Below, piece after piece: positions 40,401-47,794 of a DNA stretch of 47,794 nucleotides. The stretch lies in the NCBI GenBank assembly GCA_030593885.1, contig JAUVGH010000016.1, positions 1-47,794 on the forward strand, given 5' to 3'. Source of the stretch: Methanomassiliicoccales archaeon. Its GTDB lineage: Archaea > Thermoplasmatota > Thermoplasmata > RBG-16-68-12 > SOIM01. The position numbers and the translations under genes are program-made. Numbering within the stretch: the first letter of the stretch is position 1; each line of letters begins with the position of its first letter. The notes under the pieces were generated by a model. It saw nothing but the letters and a program-made list of their open reading frames with translations. It did no database searches and was not told the origin of the DNA.

Positions 40401-42969
40401 CTCCAGTGCCGAGCACATCGAGGTTGAGGTCAGCGTCTTCCACGGTCAGACTTGCACTGTCAGAAACGTAGATGACCAGTGGGAGGTTGCTTACGATGTC
40501 TGCTCCATTCTTCAGTATGAGAGAGCCTGTGCCAAGTACCTTTATGCAGTACCTGCCGATGATAGGATCCGCCTGCCATATGGTTAATGTCTTGCCATCG
40601 ATTGTCAGGCTCCCGGTGATGTCGACATTGCTTGCATAAGTCTTGTCTGCAGGAAGCTCTTCGACACCAGTTATTTCCTTATCTACCTTGTCGTGGAATA
40701 TCAGTATGTCCTTGTTTGCCAGATTGTCCTCGTTCGTGCTTTCTTTGACGACGTCGGTCGGGTCTACCTCAACACTCAGAACGTGCATGCCTGCATCTGT
40801 GGGAATCCAAGGCACATCGGCACTGATTGTTTCTGACGCATTTGAGAGGAGTCCCGTGGAATTCCCGCTCGCGAAATAGTTACCATCAATGCGGAAGTCG
40901 ACAACGTATGCTCCCGCGTTCACGTAGCCATTGTTGCGAACGACAGCTTGTGGGGTGACAGTCTGACCCATCCTTGTACATGGGTCTCCAACACCGATGT
41001 CGTTGGTTGTAACGGCCAGATTCGGTGCTAGGTCGACTCTCAAGATGTTGCATGCCATGTTGTTGGATTCCAACTCCTCACGCACCAAGTCGTCCTGGTC
41101 GACCACTACACAAATCTTGTAGTCTTGGGCTTTGTCAAAGGTGTATTCAAAGAAGGTCTGGGTCGTTGAACCCGCACTGATGTTGGATATCGGGACTTCA
41201 CCGATCTCTTGTGCACCTCCAAGTGTCGGATCACCTATGTAGATATTCACTGAGTTCTCCGGCGCCCAATCACTTCCTGGGTTGCCAACAGTGATGTCCA
41301 TCTGAACAGGATTGCCAATATAGGCATTCGGTGGGAAAGAGATGTATCCCGGTATGATCTCATAGTCGGGGAGGAGGGGGATGACGTACAGAGTATCGGT
41401 CAAGCCATTATTGTTCTCGAGCTCTTCTGACACCAAGCCGAGGCAATCTGCGACGACCAGTACGGTGTGGTTGTCTCCTGTTGCGTCCGCCCAATACACT
41501 GGAGGTTCGACTAGCAGGTTGGGCGTTGTAACTGTGGCTCCATCTGCGATGAACGGTATGTGCGTTGGGGTGTTGTTAAGAGGCACGGCATCAACATAGA
41601 AGCACACATACACGTCATTGGCTCCGGTCAATCCCTGGTTGAGTACGTCAGCCTCGAAAGTTATATTCTCATCTTCAAATGGGCCTGGTGGAGTCCAGCG
41701 GATGTCGGTGACCACGAGGTCGGGCTTAGGAATGGGTGCGTTGAAAACGAGGGTTATCTCTACGGTGCCATCCTCGGGATCCATCGCTGGATAAGGGTTG
41801 AATGAAAACACGGCAGAATCGGTGAGAGTATTGTATGTTCCAGTCACCTCGTACGGGCCATGGAATTCTGAGTTGGGGGTCGTCTGAGGGACACCGTCGC
41901 TTATGTACTCGCTTGGGAGTGGGAGCTTTGACTTACCATTCGGTCCAGTTTGCAGCCAGGTACCCGCTGCTTCACCAAGATAGGTGAGGATGTAATTGTG
42001 GGGAGTTCCAGTTAGAGTGTCTGGAAACTGGGGTGCGGCTCCAGTTTGCAGGAGCACGGGAGAGAGAGCGACATTCTCGATTGGAACGCTCTCATTATTC
42101 ACGCAGAGCACGTTCGCCCACCTCATCAAATGAGCAATTCCGTTTCCTGCCGTTCGGATAGCCCCTATTCGGTCTACCAGGACATAGTCCGTGTCGATTG
42201 TCATGTTATAGGCGAAGAATTCTGAATCGTCCCTCACGAAAAGCGCGTTGTGAGCAAAAGCTGAGCTATGATAGTCTATATTCATATACGAATCCACGAA
42301 CCAAACCTCGGAGGCACCAGTGACGTTGAAGTCATACATATAGCCAAGTGTTGGATCGTTTCTGTCGAACGAAATCGAGGTGAACATGGGCTCTATCCTG
42401 GTTCTGTAGAACTGACCCTCGCCGTTGGCGAAACTGAAAACAGGTGCATCATTGAACCGGTCTGGGCCAGACACCCAACCGGGTATGCTCGAGAGAGCAG
42501 TGACGTCTGAGTCCCACAGCTCGACCGTCCCTGTAACATTAATGAACCCGGGGAACTGGAGGTTCGCGTTCCAACCTATCAGCGTTCCAGTGACTGTTAC
42601 CGGAAGCAGCAGATAAGGCCTGATCTGGTCGGTCTCTATCGTGATGTAGCTGTTGGTCAAATTCAGTGTTGCACCAAGATTGATATTCAAAGAATACCTG
42701 TTGGAATCATCCTGAGCGAATGATATACCGCCGTCCAGGACCGTCAAATAGCAACCCGCAAGCAGGTTAAGGTCGCCGTCCAACAGAATGTCCCCAGACA
42801 CAGTAACAACAGAATTGCAGTCCCAGTCAGCCGTGGGTTCTATGGGGTCATCTCCCGCCGATGCGATGAAGGATGCTCCCAATCCCACTATTCCTGAGAA
42901 CAGAAGTGTCCACACGACTGATACGGCCAAAATAGTCCGAGCCATATGCTCTCTTTTATCATTTCGCAT
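37492..42969 (-). CDS. Giant CARDB surface protein with cytoplasmic zinc ribbons
   Basis: About 1825 residues. A signal peptide or anchor (ARTILAVSVVWTLLFSGIVG) opens the protein. The outer part holds six CARDB-like beta domains, recognisable by repeats of PDLxV and xxExxENNN (e.g. LVSEELENNNG, TIPETDENNND, ILEIFEDNNIG), three before and three after a parallel-beta-helix-like stretch (about 750-880). One transmembrane helix (about 1543-1572) follows. The end lies inside the cell: three zinc ribbons (VECGECGAF, AKCSSCQAW, KPCPSCGTL with partners) and a Pro/Lys/Ala tail. Start ATG 42969 is 8 nt after GGAGG. It is convergent with the pilus operon. A surface-to-cytoplasm link is the obvious reading, unproven. 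Confidence 0.85.
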   Translation of the reverse strand: MRNDKREHMARTILAVSVVWTLLFSGIVGLGASFIASAGDDPIEPTADWDCNSVVTVSGDILLDGDLNLLAGCYLTVLDGGISFAQDDSNRYSLNINLGATLNLTNSYITIETDQIRPYLLLPVTVTGTLIGWNANLQFPGFINVTGTVELWDSDVTALSSIPGWVSGPDRFNDAPVFSFANGEGQFYRTRIEPMFTSISFDRNDPTLGYMYDFNVTGASEVWFVDSYMNIDYHSSAFAHNALFVRDDSEFFAYNMTIDTDYVLVDRIGAIRTAGNGIAHLMRWANVLCVNNESVPIENVALSPVLLQTGAAPQFPDTLTGTPHNYILTYLGEAAGTWLQTGPNGKSKLPLPSEYISDGVPQTTPNSEFHGPYEVTGTYNTLTDSAVFSFNPYPAMDPEDGTVEITLVFNAPIPKPDLVVTDIRWTPPGPFEDENITFEADVLNQGLTGANDVYVCFYVDAVPLNNTPTHIPFIADGATVTTPNLLVEPPVYWADATGDNHTVLVVADCLGLVSEELENNNGLTDTLYVIPLLPDYEIIPGYISFPPNAYIGNPVQMDITVGNPGSDWAPENSVNIYIGDPTLGGAQEIGEVPISNISAGSTTQTFFEYTFDKAQDYKICVVVDQDDLVREELESNNMACNILRVDLAPNLAVTTNDIGVGDPCTRMGQTVTPQAVVRNNGYVNAGAYVVDFRIDGNYFASGNSTGLLSNASETISADVPWIPTDAGMHVLSVEVDPTDVVKESTNEDNLANKDILIFHDKVDKEITGVEELPADKTYASNVDITGSLTIDGKTLTIWQADPIIGRYCIKVLGTGSLILKNGADIVSNLPLVIYVSDSASLTVEDADLNLDVLGTGGIFADQSATIDIETSILQGNIFSTGDSVSLKGVDLLGTDLYIEAASTSNIWDTQFIGIQNLYLFSDDGDVNTVDFDIRNVADFSQEYLDEQLVFKGYQLVELTNVETYIPEGENWHTGMITENAKGRLYWWLTTKMVDGTGAILSSLTPELNLSMLDGGSLLWIPIFTGRPVPGGQITFRVLSEEVQYYPDWAWTNSTYAIEGMVQVSGTWFFPDTRGPLGDWTGDVRTNMEVELKFSGLTPDFSVSMIAFVGDGLGINQPVNRLLEIQVTVYNSGNIAASGVEVMMYLGPNMIGYDVIDVPANGSAVARDEWTPTTIGSKIILACVDCNNTIPETDENNNDASAGLNIFGWPDLSVYTADILFDTEPVEQTPSDVTAAIRNVGTSTAVNVEVIFADDDGWSETVILPNIEVGGQMEASVQWTPQSPGTHFFTVTVDAAGAGDIFQTDYDQSNNFANRTVLVLTLPDLQVEEVRGSDWVDQITVGINYNIFVMMNNTGGSTARNVTVVLVLDNDEVVGQATVNNITGGGTSMSIITCQPINEIGTHTLRAIADPDDIILEIFEDNNIGVFDFEVVPPSAYVSISAPPEGQSIERDTSLSVEGWVKEVGTERGIEGVELVMTLQLLDSTQVGIEQYTISKENGRIFTGFLIPDDIECGESYNLVVSSNQTFVVSSFTGVQAKDCEPVTPIELWILLIIIIIVIAVIAAITAYIKVFGLGKLVECGECGAFIPEDSTSCPKCGVEFETETAKCSSCQAWIPIKVKKCPECGVEFATGEVEMEDYKKKMRMQYDEVKAKFKKEAQEELGKSLTDTEFEDWWKTQPTFVSFAQWTKQEEDMRKMGSKPCPSCGTLNSVTATVCHKCGALMAAEDDKPRRPPSRPPAEKEPVAAVPAKKQAVTPARPGEQHPAAGAPPAGVQPVPKKTLPTVERPVPKKVVRKPVVEGAPTVVPKKVVRKPDEEDKEEGGGSEY

Positions 42970-43064
42970 AACCATTTCCTCCGTTGGTTTCCCGATGCCA
43001 ATATGCATGCCTTTCTAAATCTCGCTACAAGACATTTGCACTGGTCTTTTGTTAAGTAAGTATT

Positions 43065-43076
43065 CCTATAAATACC
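43065..43076 (-). promoter_or_regulatory. TATA box of the CARDB gene
   Basis: GGTATTTATAGG on the minus strand; transcription near 43044 gives a leader of about 75 nt before ATG 42969. The rest of the 177-bp gap shows nothing clear. Confidence 0.55.
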
Positions 43077-43146
43077 TATCCATATGGTGCTGGTTAGTGG
43101 TTTTCACCGTCCGAAATCACTTGGTCTGCAAAGCAGGAAAAAGCAA

Positions 43147-44388
43147 CTACACGACCCGCTTCTTCTTGACCTTCTTGAGAGCGACCTTCTTGGGTTTCTC
43201 TTCATCGTCTGAAGATCCCTCATCTCCTTCCTCTCCGCCCTCTTCGAGTCTGTGACCACAGGCATAGCACATGATCGCGTTTGCGCTCAACATCGTCCCG
43301 CAGGCTGGGCATGGGATCTCCTCATCGCCACCTCCCTCCGGCGGTGCCTCTCCCTCTTCAGGCGGTGCTTCCTCGCCTCCCTCCGGCGGTGCCTCTCCCT
43401 CTTCAGGCGGTGCTTCCTCACCTCCCTCCGGCGGTGCCTCGCCCTCTTCGGCAGGCGCTTCATCCTCGACCAGCTTGTGGCCGCAAGCATAACACATGAT
43501 TGCATTTGCGCTGAGAGCCGTTCCGCAGGATGGACAGGGAACCTCCTCGACATCTGCAGCCGGTTCACCTTCAGCCGGGGCCTCTTCACCCTCCGGCGGT
43601 GCCTCTTCTGCTGTAGGTGCCTCTTCACCCTCCGGCGGTGCCTCTTCTGTAGATGCTTCCTCCGGCGGCACTTCTTCTGCTGGTGGCGCCTCTTCACCTT
43701 CTGGTGGCGCTTCAGCCTCCTCGGCGGGAGCCTCTGACTCATCTGCCGGAGCCTCATCAAAAGACGGAGCCGGCATTTCTCCGGGTTCTGCATCAACTCT
43801 AGCTCTGGCGCTCTCTTCCATCGACAACAGCTCATTCTCCTTGTCCAGGAGTGTTTTTCCTTGAGATATGATTTTCTCCTTCTCGGCGTTCAGTTCTTCC
43901 TCTAATCTCACGATATCCTTTTCGCGATCGACCAGGGTCTGGCCCCTTCTGATGTTCTCTTCAAGGACGTTCTTCAGTTCTTCTTCCTTGGTCAGGAATT
44001 CCTCTTCCCTCGCGACGATCTGGGCCCTTTTCTTTGTGGCCTCTTCCAGTGCAGCCTTGGCCTCTTCCTCGGACCTAATGGCATCCTGTTCCCTTGAGAC
44101 CAGAGCTTCTTTCTGCTGTGCTATTGCCGCTTCTCTCTCAGCAAATCCGGCCTCAACGGAGGCTATGCGCTGTCTTTCTTCCTCCAGCTTTGCTTTATCG
44201 GCGTCAAAGCCTGCTTTCTCGTCGTCGAAGGCCTTTCGGTCGGATTCCCAGGCCGAACGCTCTTCTTCAAGCTGTCGTTTTTCATCCTCCAGCCCTCGGG
44301 ACTTCTCTTCCAATTCTGTTTCCTTGGCTGCGAGGCTGTCCTCAATTCTCTTTATTTCGTCTGCTAGAGACAATCTTTCTTGAGTCAT
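43147..44388 (-). CDS. Coiled-coil protein with two zinc ribbons and acidic repeats
   Basis: A 413-residue cytosolic protein. Residues 1-210 form a long charged coiled coil (LADEIKRIEDSLAAKETELE onward). The second half is Glu/Pro/Ala low-complexity sequence that separates two nearly identical zinc ribbons (VPCPSCGTALSANAIMCYAC and IPCPACGTMLSANAIMCYAC). The end is a basic tail (KKVALKKVKKKRVV). Start ATG 44388 (MTQERL) or the ATG 9 nt upstream; a TATA box GATATTTATCC lies at about 44452-44461. The duplicated ribbons and repeats point to growth by internal duplication. Function unknown; related in style to neighbours at 37492 and 45353. Confidence 0.8.
   Translation of the reverse strand: MTQERLSLADEIKRIEDSLAAKETELEEKSRGLEDEKRQLEEERSAWESDRKAFDDEKAGFDADKAKLEEERQRIASVEAGFAEREAAIAQQKEALVSREQDAIRSEEEAKAALEEATKKRAQIVAREEEFLTKEEELKNVLEENIRRGQTLVDREKDIVRLEEELNAEKEKIISQGKTLLDKENELLSMEESARARVDAEPGEMPAPSFDEAPADESEAPAEEAEAPPEGEEAPPAEEVPPEEASTEEAPPEGEEAPTAEEAPPEGEEAPAEGEPAADVEEVPCPSCGTALSANAIMCYACGHKLVEDEAPAEEGEAPPEGGEEAPPEEGEAPPEGGEEAPPEEGEAPPEGGGDEEIPCPACGTMLSANAIMCYACGHRLEEGGEEGDEGSSDDEEKPKKVALKKVKKKRVV
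43331..43462 (-). repeat. Coding 45-bp tandem repeat
   Basis: Nearly 3 copies of a 45-bp unit (copies at 43331-43375, 43376-43420, 43421 on) encode EEAPPEEGEAPPEGG-type text. Copies 1 and 2 differ at one or two bases, so the expansion is recent. A looser, shorter repeat of the same coding style continues at 43570-43740. Confidence 0.85.
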
Positions 44389-44464
44389 AGAAACCATCCC
44401 CTGGATGGACTGCGGAATGTTCGAGTCGGCGGAAGATAATACCAATTGGATAAATATCTTTCGT

Positions 44465-45178
44465 TCATAGTTCTCCACTCTCGAATACTGGACCCAGCAC
44501 TGCCATTCCGCCCTTTCCAAGTACTATGGCATGTTTCTCCATGCTGTGCTCACACGCTCTCATCTTCTCCACTCTTAGATAACGGACCAGTTTCCCTCTG
44601 GTCCTGTCAAGGCCAAGGTCAATGATGCCGTCAACGAGGAACCCTTCGTTTCCCAGAAGGGCGGACTCGCCCCCTATCGAACGTTCCATCACCACCAGGG
44701 ATACTAGGTTGTTGTCCCTCAGCATCTTGAAGAAGTAGAACATCTTCTTTCGCATGTCCGTGACTTCTTCCATCAAAGAGTACAGCGCACCCAGGGAATC
44801 CAGCGCGAACATCACGAAATCGTCGCCGTATATCCGTTTGAAGTGCTCTATCATTTTCTGGACGAACTCCAGGTAGTTGGTGGCTTCAGTCGGGTCGAGA
44901 ACCTCGTCGATCTCTCTCAGGTCGGTGAAATCGGATATCTGCATGTTATCGGGAACCTCGATGCCAAGGCTCTTCAGGTTCTTCAAGTGGCTGTCCAAAG
45001 GCTCCTCCAGTGTTGTGTAGAGGCCGAACTTGCCCGAATGCTTCAGATATCTTGACATGAACGTGTAGCAGAAACTGGTCTTCATCGAACCGGGTGGGCC
45101 GGTTACTAGAATGACCTTCGGAGGATCGATGTCCGTTTTGAACACCTTTTCGAGTCCCTTGATGGAGTCCCTCAGCAT
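44465..45178 (-). CDS. KaiC-like RecA-superfamily ATPase
   Basis: A 237-residue single-domain ATPase of the archaeal KaiC-like group, which includes ArlH and many signalling ATPases. Walker A is GPPGSMKTSF near 27, with Met where Gly is usual; this variant is common in the KaiC-like group. Walker B lies in DFVMFALDSLGALYSL near 117. The catalytic Glu position is in TTLEEPLDSHLKNL near 55. It lacks a second KaiC domain and any sensor domain. ATG at 45178. The gene sits beside zinc-ribbon and coiled-coil genes and is divergent from the repeat protein at 45353. It is not next to the pilus motor genes, so an ArlH role is unproven. Confidence 0.85.
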   Translation of the reverse strand: MLRDSIKGLEKVFKTDIDPPKVILVTGPPGSMKTSFCYTFMSRYLKHSGKFGLYTTLEEPLDSHLKNLKSLGIEVPDNMQISDFTDLREIDEVLDPTEATNYLEFVQKMIEHFKRIYGDDFVMFALDSLGALYSLMEEVTDMRKKMFYFFKMLRDNNLVSLVVMERSIGGESALLGNEGFLVDGIIDLGLDRTRGKLVRYLRVEKMRACEHSMEKHAIVLGKGGMAVLGPVFESGEL

Positions 45179-45292
45179 ATCTCTTCACTTGCCCTAGTAT
45201 GCCCCGAATAGTGGAAATTGGGATTTAACTCTATCGATTGTGCTATCCCTTTCAGCCAATTCCGAAAATCATTGTCTGGCTACCATACCGAC

Positions 45293-45304
45293 AAATATAT
45301 ATCC
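45293..45304 (+). promoter_or_regulatory. TATA box of the zinc-ribbon repeat gene
   Basis: AAATATATATCC predicts a start near 45323, which fits TTG 45353 and rules out the far upstream in-frame ATG at 45218. Confidence 0.55.
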
Positions 45305-45352
45305 AAGATATTCATAGTCAAAAATCCAAGGCCAACAGCCGAGGGAATTTCT

Positions 45353-46837
45353 TTGGCAAGCAAAGGTAAGAAGACATGTCCAGTATGCGATACTCCTGTC
45401 CCTGAAGACGCTCGAAAATGCCCTTCATGCGATACTGATCTGACCCTTTTCGACATCGACATGGACGGAGAACTCGACGTAGATAAGATTGAAATCTCCG
45501 ATGACAAAGCGATTGATGACATACTATCTTCTATTGTGGGCAAGGATGAGTCATCCAAGCTGCTGGAGGACATTAGGACCATCGGCAAGGAGAGCCACTT
45601 CGATGATGAGGACGAGATAGTCACCGCAGACGAGCCTGAGGCCGACGAAGAGACCGTGACCGAAGAGGGTGCTGCCTTCGAGTGTCCCTCGTGCGGATCC
45701 CTGGTGGGTGCAGATGAGACATCGTGTCCCAACTGTGGTGTGGAGTTCGCAGACGAAGAAGTGCTGGAATTCGAATGCCCGGTCTGTAATGCCTCCGTCG
45801 CGGCCAACGCTGACAGTTGCGGGAATTGCGGTGTGAAGTTCGAGGCTGCTGAAGAGGAGGAAGAGGCTCCTGAAGAACCACCCGAGGAGGCAGAACCCGC
45901 TCCAGAACCCAAGGCCGCGTCGATACCGGAGGACGAGGTCGAACTCGTCATGAAGAAGCCACCGGAACCGCCCGAAGAGGCGGCTCCACCTCCGAAGGAA
46001 GTGGTGCCAACCCTTTCCGCCAGATTGCTGGAGGAGAGGAAGGAGAAACTGAAGAAGAACCCACCGGAGAGTTCCGAAGGGAAGGACCTCTACAAGATCC
46101 TCCCCGCACTTGTGAATCAGATTAAACCGATACTGGCAATTGCCAAGAAGCAAGGTTTCAATATAGGCGAGAGCAGGGGACTCATAGGCAAGGCGGTGGC
46201 GGCAAACAAGGCACGCCGGACCGAGGAGGCAGTCAAGATAATTCAGAGCGCTCGCATCTCACTCGATGACGCCATGACAAGGGAAATAGCCAACGATATC
46301 GAGGATTTCGTCAACGAGACCAAGCAGGCCAAAGAGGTCGGTTGTGAGGTCGACGGTTCTGAGGAGTTGATTAGGGAAGCGATCACTGCCCTCAGAGATG
46401 AGGACTATGAAGTTGCCATATCTGATCTGGAAGCGGCGATCAACGAGTTGCAGCGATCAGCGGGAAGCTACCGAGAGGCCAACCAGGCTCTTGATGAGGC
46501 AAGCGAGCTCATTAAGAATGCGACCGCGCTGGGAATAGACACCGACGAATCTGTCGGTCTCCTTGCGGAGGGGAGAGAAGCGGTCAACCGGAAGGGATGG
46601 GAGACCGCCACCTTGTTCGCGAGAAGGGCCAAGGAAGTGGTGGCAAAGACCCTGCCCAAGGCATTGATGGAGGAGATGAAGGGTGCCAAGGACTCTTTGC
46701 TGGAGCTCAAGATGAAGGGCGGAGATCTCAAGAAAGCGATGGGCATTTACAAGCAGGCTAGCATTTCAATGAAGAAAGAAGACTATTCGGCGGCACTGAA
46801 ATACCTGAAGTCCTTCAAGGCCGAGGTCAGAAGCTAG
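45353..46837 (+). CDS. Zinc-ribbon protein with 62-residue helical repeats
   Basis: 494 residues from TTG 45353, 7 nt after GAGGG. The first 20 residues hold a zinc ribbon (CPVCDTPVPEDARKCPSCDT). After an acidic stretch come two more ribbons (FECPSCGSLVGADETSCPNC and FECPVCNASVAANADSCGNC). A Pro/Glu linker leads to a C-terminal helical half (about 250-494) with the same 62-residue repeat as the protein at 10801: GESRGLIGKA begins one unit of exactly 62, DGSEELIREA the next of about 64, then DESVGLL and a partial fourth. No membrane segment. Same family as the smc neighbour, but with zinc ribbons at the other end. Function unknown. Confidence 0.82.
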   Translation: MASKGKKTCPVCDTPVPEDARKCPSCDTDLTLFDIDMDGELDVDKIEISDDKAIDDILSSIVGKDESSKLLEDIRTIGKESHFDDEDEIVTADEPEADEETVTEEGAAFECPSCGSLVGADETSCPNCGVEFADEEVLEFECPVCNASVAANADSCGNCGVKFEAAEEEEEAPEEPPEEAEPAPEPKAASIPEDEVELVMKKPPEPPEEAAPPPKEVVPTLSARLLEERKEKLKKNPPESSEGKDLYKILPALVNQIKPILAIAKKQGFNIGESRGLIGKAVAANKARRTEEAVKIIQSARISLDDAMTREIANDIEDFVNETKQAKEVGCEVDGSEELIREAITALRDEDYEVAISDLEAAINELQRSAGSYREANQALDEASELIKNATALGIDTDESVGLLAEGREAVNRKGWETATLFARRAKEVVAKTLPKALMEEMKGAKDSLLELKMKGGDLKKAMGIYKQASISMKKEDYSAALKYLKSFKAEVRS

Positions 46838-46841
46838 GTTT

Positions 46842-47794
46842 CTACAGGAAGCTGATTGTTACGGTTTCCCTTTCCAGGATTTTCAATTCCCTTTCTTTGA
46901 GGGTCTTCGGACTCGTGGATATCAAGAGGATGCACTTGCTTTCCGAGACCTCGTCTATCAGCTGTCTGAGGAAACGCAGAACGGTTTCGAAGGAGTTGTT
47001 GGATATGAGATATTCAAGGCCGTCCAACAGTATGGTCCCGACTTTTTCTTGTTCTATGAACTCCTCGATCACATAGACCAGGCGCTCAAGAACTGGTGGA
47101 AGCGTTTCCTCGGTCGTACTCTCTCTGTCGGTCAACCATATGATCCTTCCCCTTCTGATATTGAACTTCTCCCTGGCCCGGTTGGGATTGGTTCTGGTGA
47201 TCACAAGTCCCGTCTTCGCGCCCTTCAGGCTGCCTTGAAGGAGCTTGAAGCAGTTCTGAGGTCTCTCTTCTTCCACGAGGTAAGCTCTGCCTTCCTTGAG
47301 GTCCTGAACCGTCTTGTCAACCTTGGCGTCCCATTTGACCTGATCCTCCTCGCTGATGAGTTCCTTCAGCACATCCCTCGCCATGCTCTCGGTTATGGGG
47401 ATGTCCATCAAAGAGGAGAATGCCATGACACGATTGAGGGCACCTTCCAGCTCCCTGATGTTCTCAGTGACCAGTGTGGCAATCAACGAAAGGACGTCTC
47501 CGCTTACATCCGCTCCCATCTCCCTCGCTTTCCTTCGAAGGATCGCAATCCTGGTCCTCATCTCGGGAGGTTGGATATCGGCTATCAGGCCCGCCTCGAA
47601 TCGGGAGATAAGACGATCCTGCAGATTGGGTATTTCCTTGGGAGGTCTGTCAGATGTGAGGGCTATCTGCTTGTTGGATTCGTAAAGCGCGTTGAAGGTG
47701 TGGAAGAGTTCCTCCTGGACATCCTCTCTCTCCTCCAGGAACTGTGCATCATCGAGCAGGAAAACGTCCACGTTGCGATAGCGTTTCCTGAACT
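46842..47794 (-). CDS. DnaA-type AAA+ ATPase fused to DUF835 (5' end missing)
   Basis: 316 residues visible; the gene begins outside the window, so Walker A is not seen. The first 150 residues match the AAA+ core of bacterial DnaA/Hda: Walker B VDVFLLDDAQFL, ELFHTFNALYESNKQIALTS, sensor 1 LTSDRPPKE, the Arg-finger block LQDRLISRFEAGLIADIQPP, and sensor 2 IRELEGALNRVMAF. The DNA-binding domain IV of DnaA, with its HTH, is absent. In its place residues about 165-316 form a DUF835 domain (GLVITRTNP, RIIWLTDRE, TILLDGLEYLISNNSF, CILLISTSPKTL). Archaea use Orc1/Cdc6, not DnaA, for replication, so this is more likely a regulatory AAA+ switch. Four bp from the convergent repeat-protein gene. Confidence 0.88.
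   Translation of the reverse strand, partial: FRKRYRNVDVFLLDDAQFLEEREDVQEELFHTFNALYESNKQIALTSDRPPKEIPNLQDRLISRFEAGLIADIQPPEMRTRIAILRRKAREMGADVSGDVLSLIATLVTENIRELEGALNRVMAFSSLMDIPITESMARDVLKELISEEDQVKWDAKVDKTVQDLKEGRAYLVEEERPQNCFKLLQGSLKGAKTGLVITRTNPNRAREKFNIRRGRIIWLTDRESTTEETLPPVLERLVYVIEEFIEQEKVGTILLDGLEYLISNNSFETVLRFLRQLIDEVSESKCILLISTSPKTLKERELKILERETVTISFL

Noticed and set aside
43331-43462. Possible CRISPR array from the regular 45-bp repeats
   Set aside because: The copies are contiguous without unique spacers, stay in frame and encode Glu/Pro/Ala text between two zinc ribbons.
45272-45294. TTGTC-N13-GACAA next to the TATA box of the zinc-ribbon repeat gene
   Set aside because: The arms match the operator but are 13 nt apart instead of 1 and lie upstream of the TATA box, so it is not the same element.
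45218-45352. 45-residue N-terminal extension of the zinc-ribbon repeat protein
   Set aside because: It would begin upstream of the TATA box at 45293-45304; TTG 45353 with GAGGG fits promoter and domain start.

Overview
The window reads as a stretch of a compact archaeal chromosome, most probably from the Thermoplasmatota (euryarchaeal side). Support: sliding clamp (PCNA), transcription factor S, archaeal-type AdoMet synthetase, RNase Z, SRP54, two intron-containing tRNAs, TATA-box promoters 22-30 nt upstream of many starts (several nearly leaderless), frequent TTG/GTG starts, and many zinc-ribbon/coiled-coil/CARDB proteins. The phylum call is inference from gene content; no rRNA is present. 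No non-coding gap exceeds about 215 bp.

Layout. 1-4.9 kb: surface-glycan island (acyltransferase tail, two GT4 glycosyltransferases, a nucleotide-sugar epimerase and a UDP-sugar dehydrogenase). 5.0-10.6 kb: small membrane protein, then the condensin operon smc-scpA-scpB. 10.8-15.3 kb: a 1491-residue protein made of about 20 tandem 62-residue helical repeats ending in a C4HC3 zinc finger. 15.3-22.6 kb: housekeeping (histidine ammonia-lyase, RNase Z, AdoMet synthetase, coiled-coil protein, a zinc-finger/thioredoxin-like membrane protein without CXXC, SRP54) plus a candidate small RNA. 22.7-27.8 kb: an ABC importer operon (fused permease with extracellular FN3-like domains, two ATPases, a DUF47/PhoU-like protein) with no binding-protein gene. 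27.8-30.8 kb: PCNA, TFS, membrane protein, Nudix hydrolase, tRNA-Phe and tRNA-Tyr. 31.0-37.5 kb: type IV pilus-like operon (pilin-like protein, ATPase, two split platform proteins, second ATPase). 37.5-47.8 kb: an 1825-residue CARDB surface protein with cytoplasmic zinc ribbons, a coiled-coil/zinc-ribbon protein, a KaiC-like ATPase, a zinc-ribbon protein with the same 62-residue repeat, and a protein joining a bacterial DnaA-type AAA+ core to DUF835 (5' end outside the window).

How parts may connect. The smc promoter and the promoter of the membrane-protein gene at 29905 share one architecture: ATATATGGTC, 16-17 nt, TTGTCWGACAA, then a second GTCKGAC heptamer one helical turn on, suggesting one regulator for chromosome-organisation and membrane genes. 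The 62-residue repeat family occurs both next to smc-scpAB and next to the DnaA-like gene. These two signals, the DnaA-DUF835 fusion, and the importer without a binding protein are the most unusual contents of the window.
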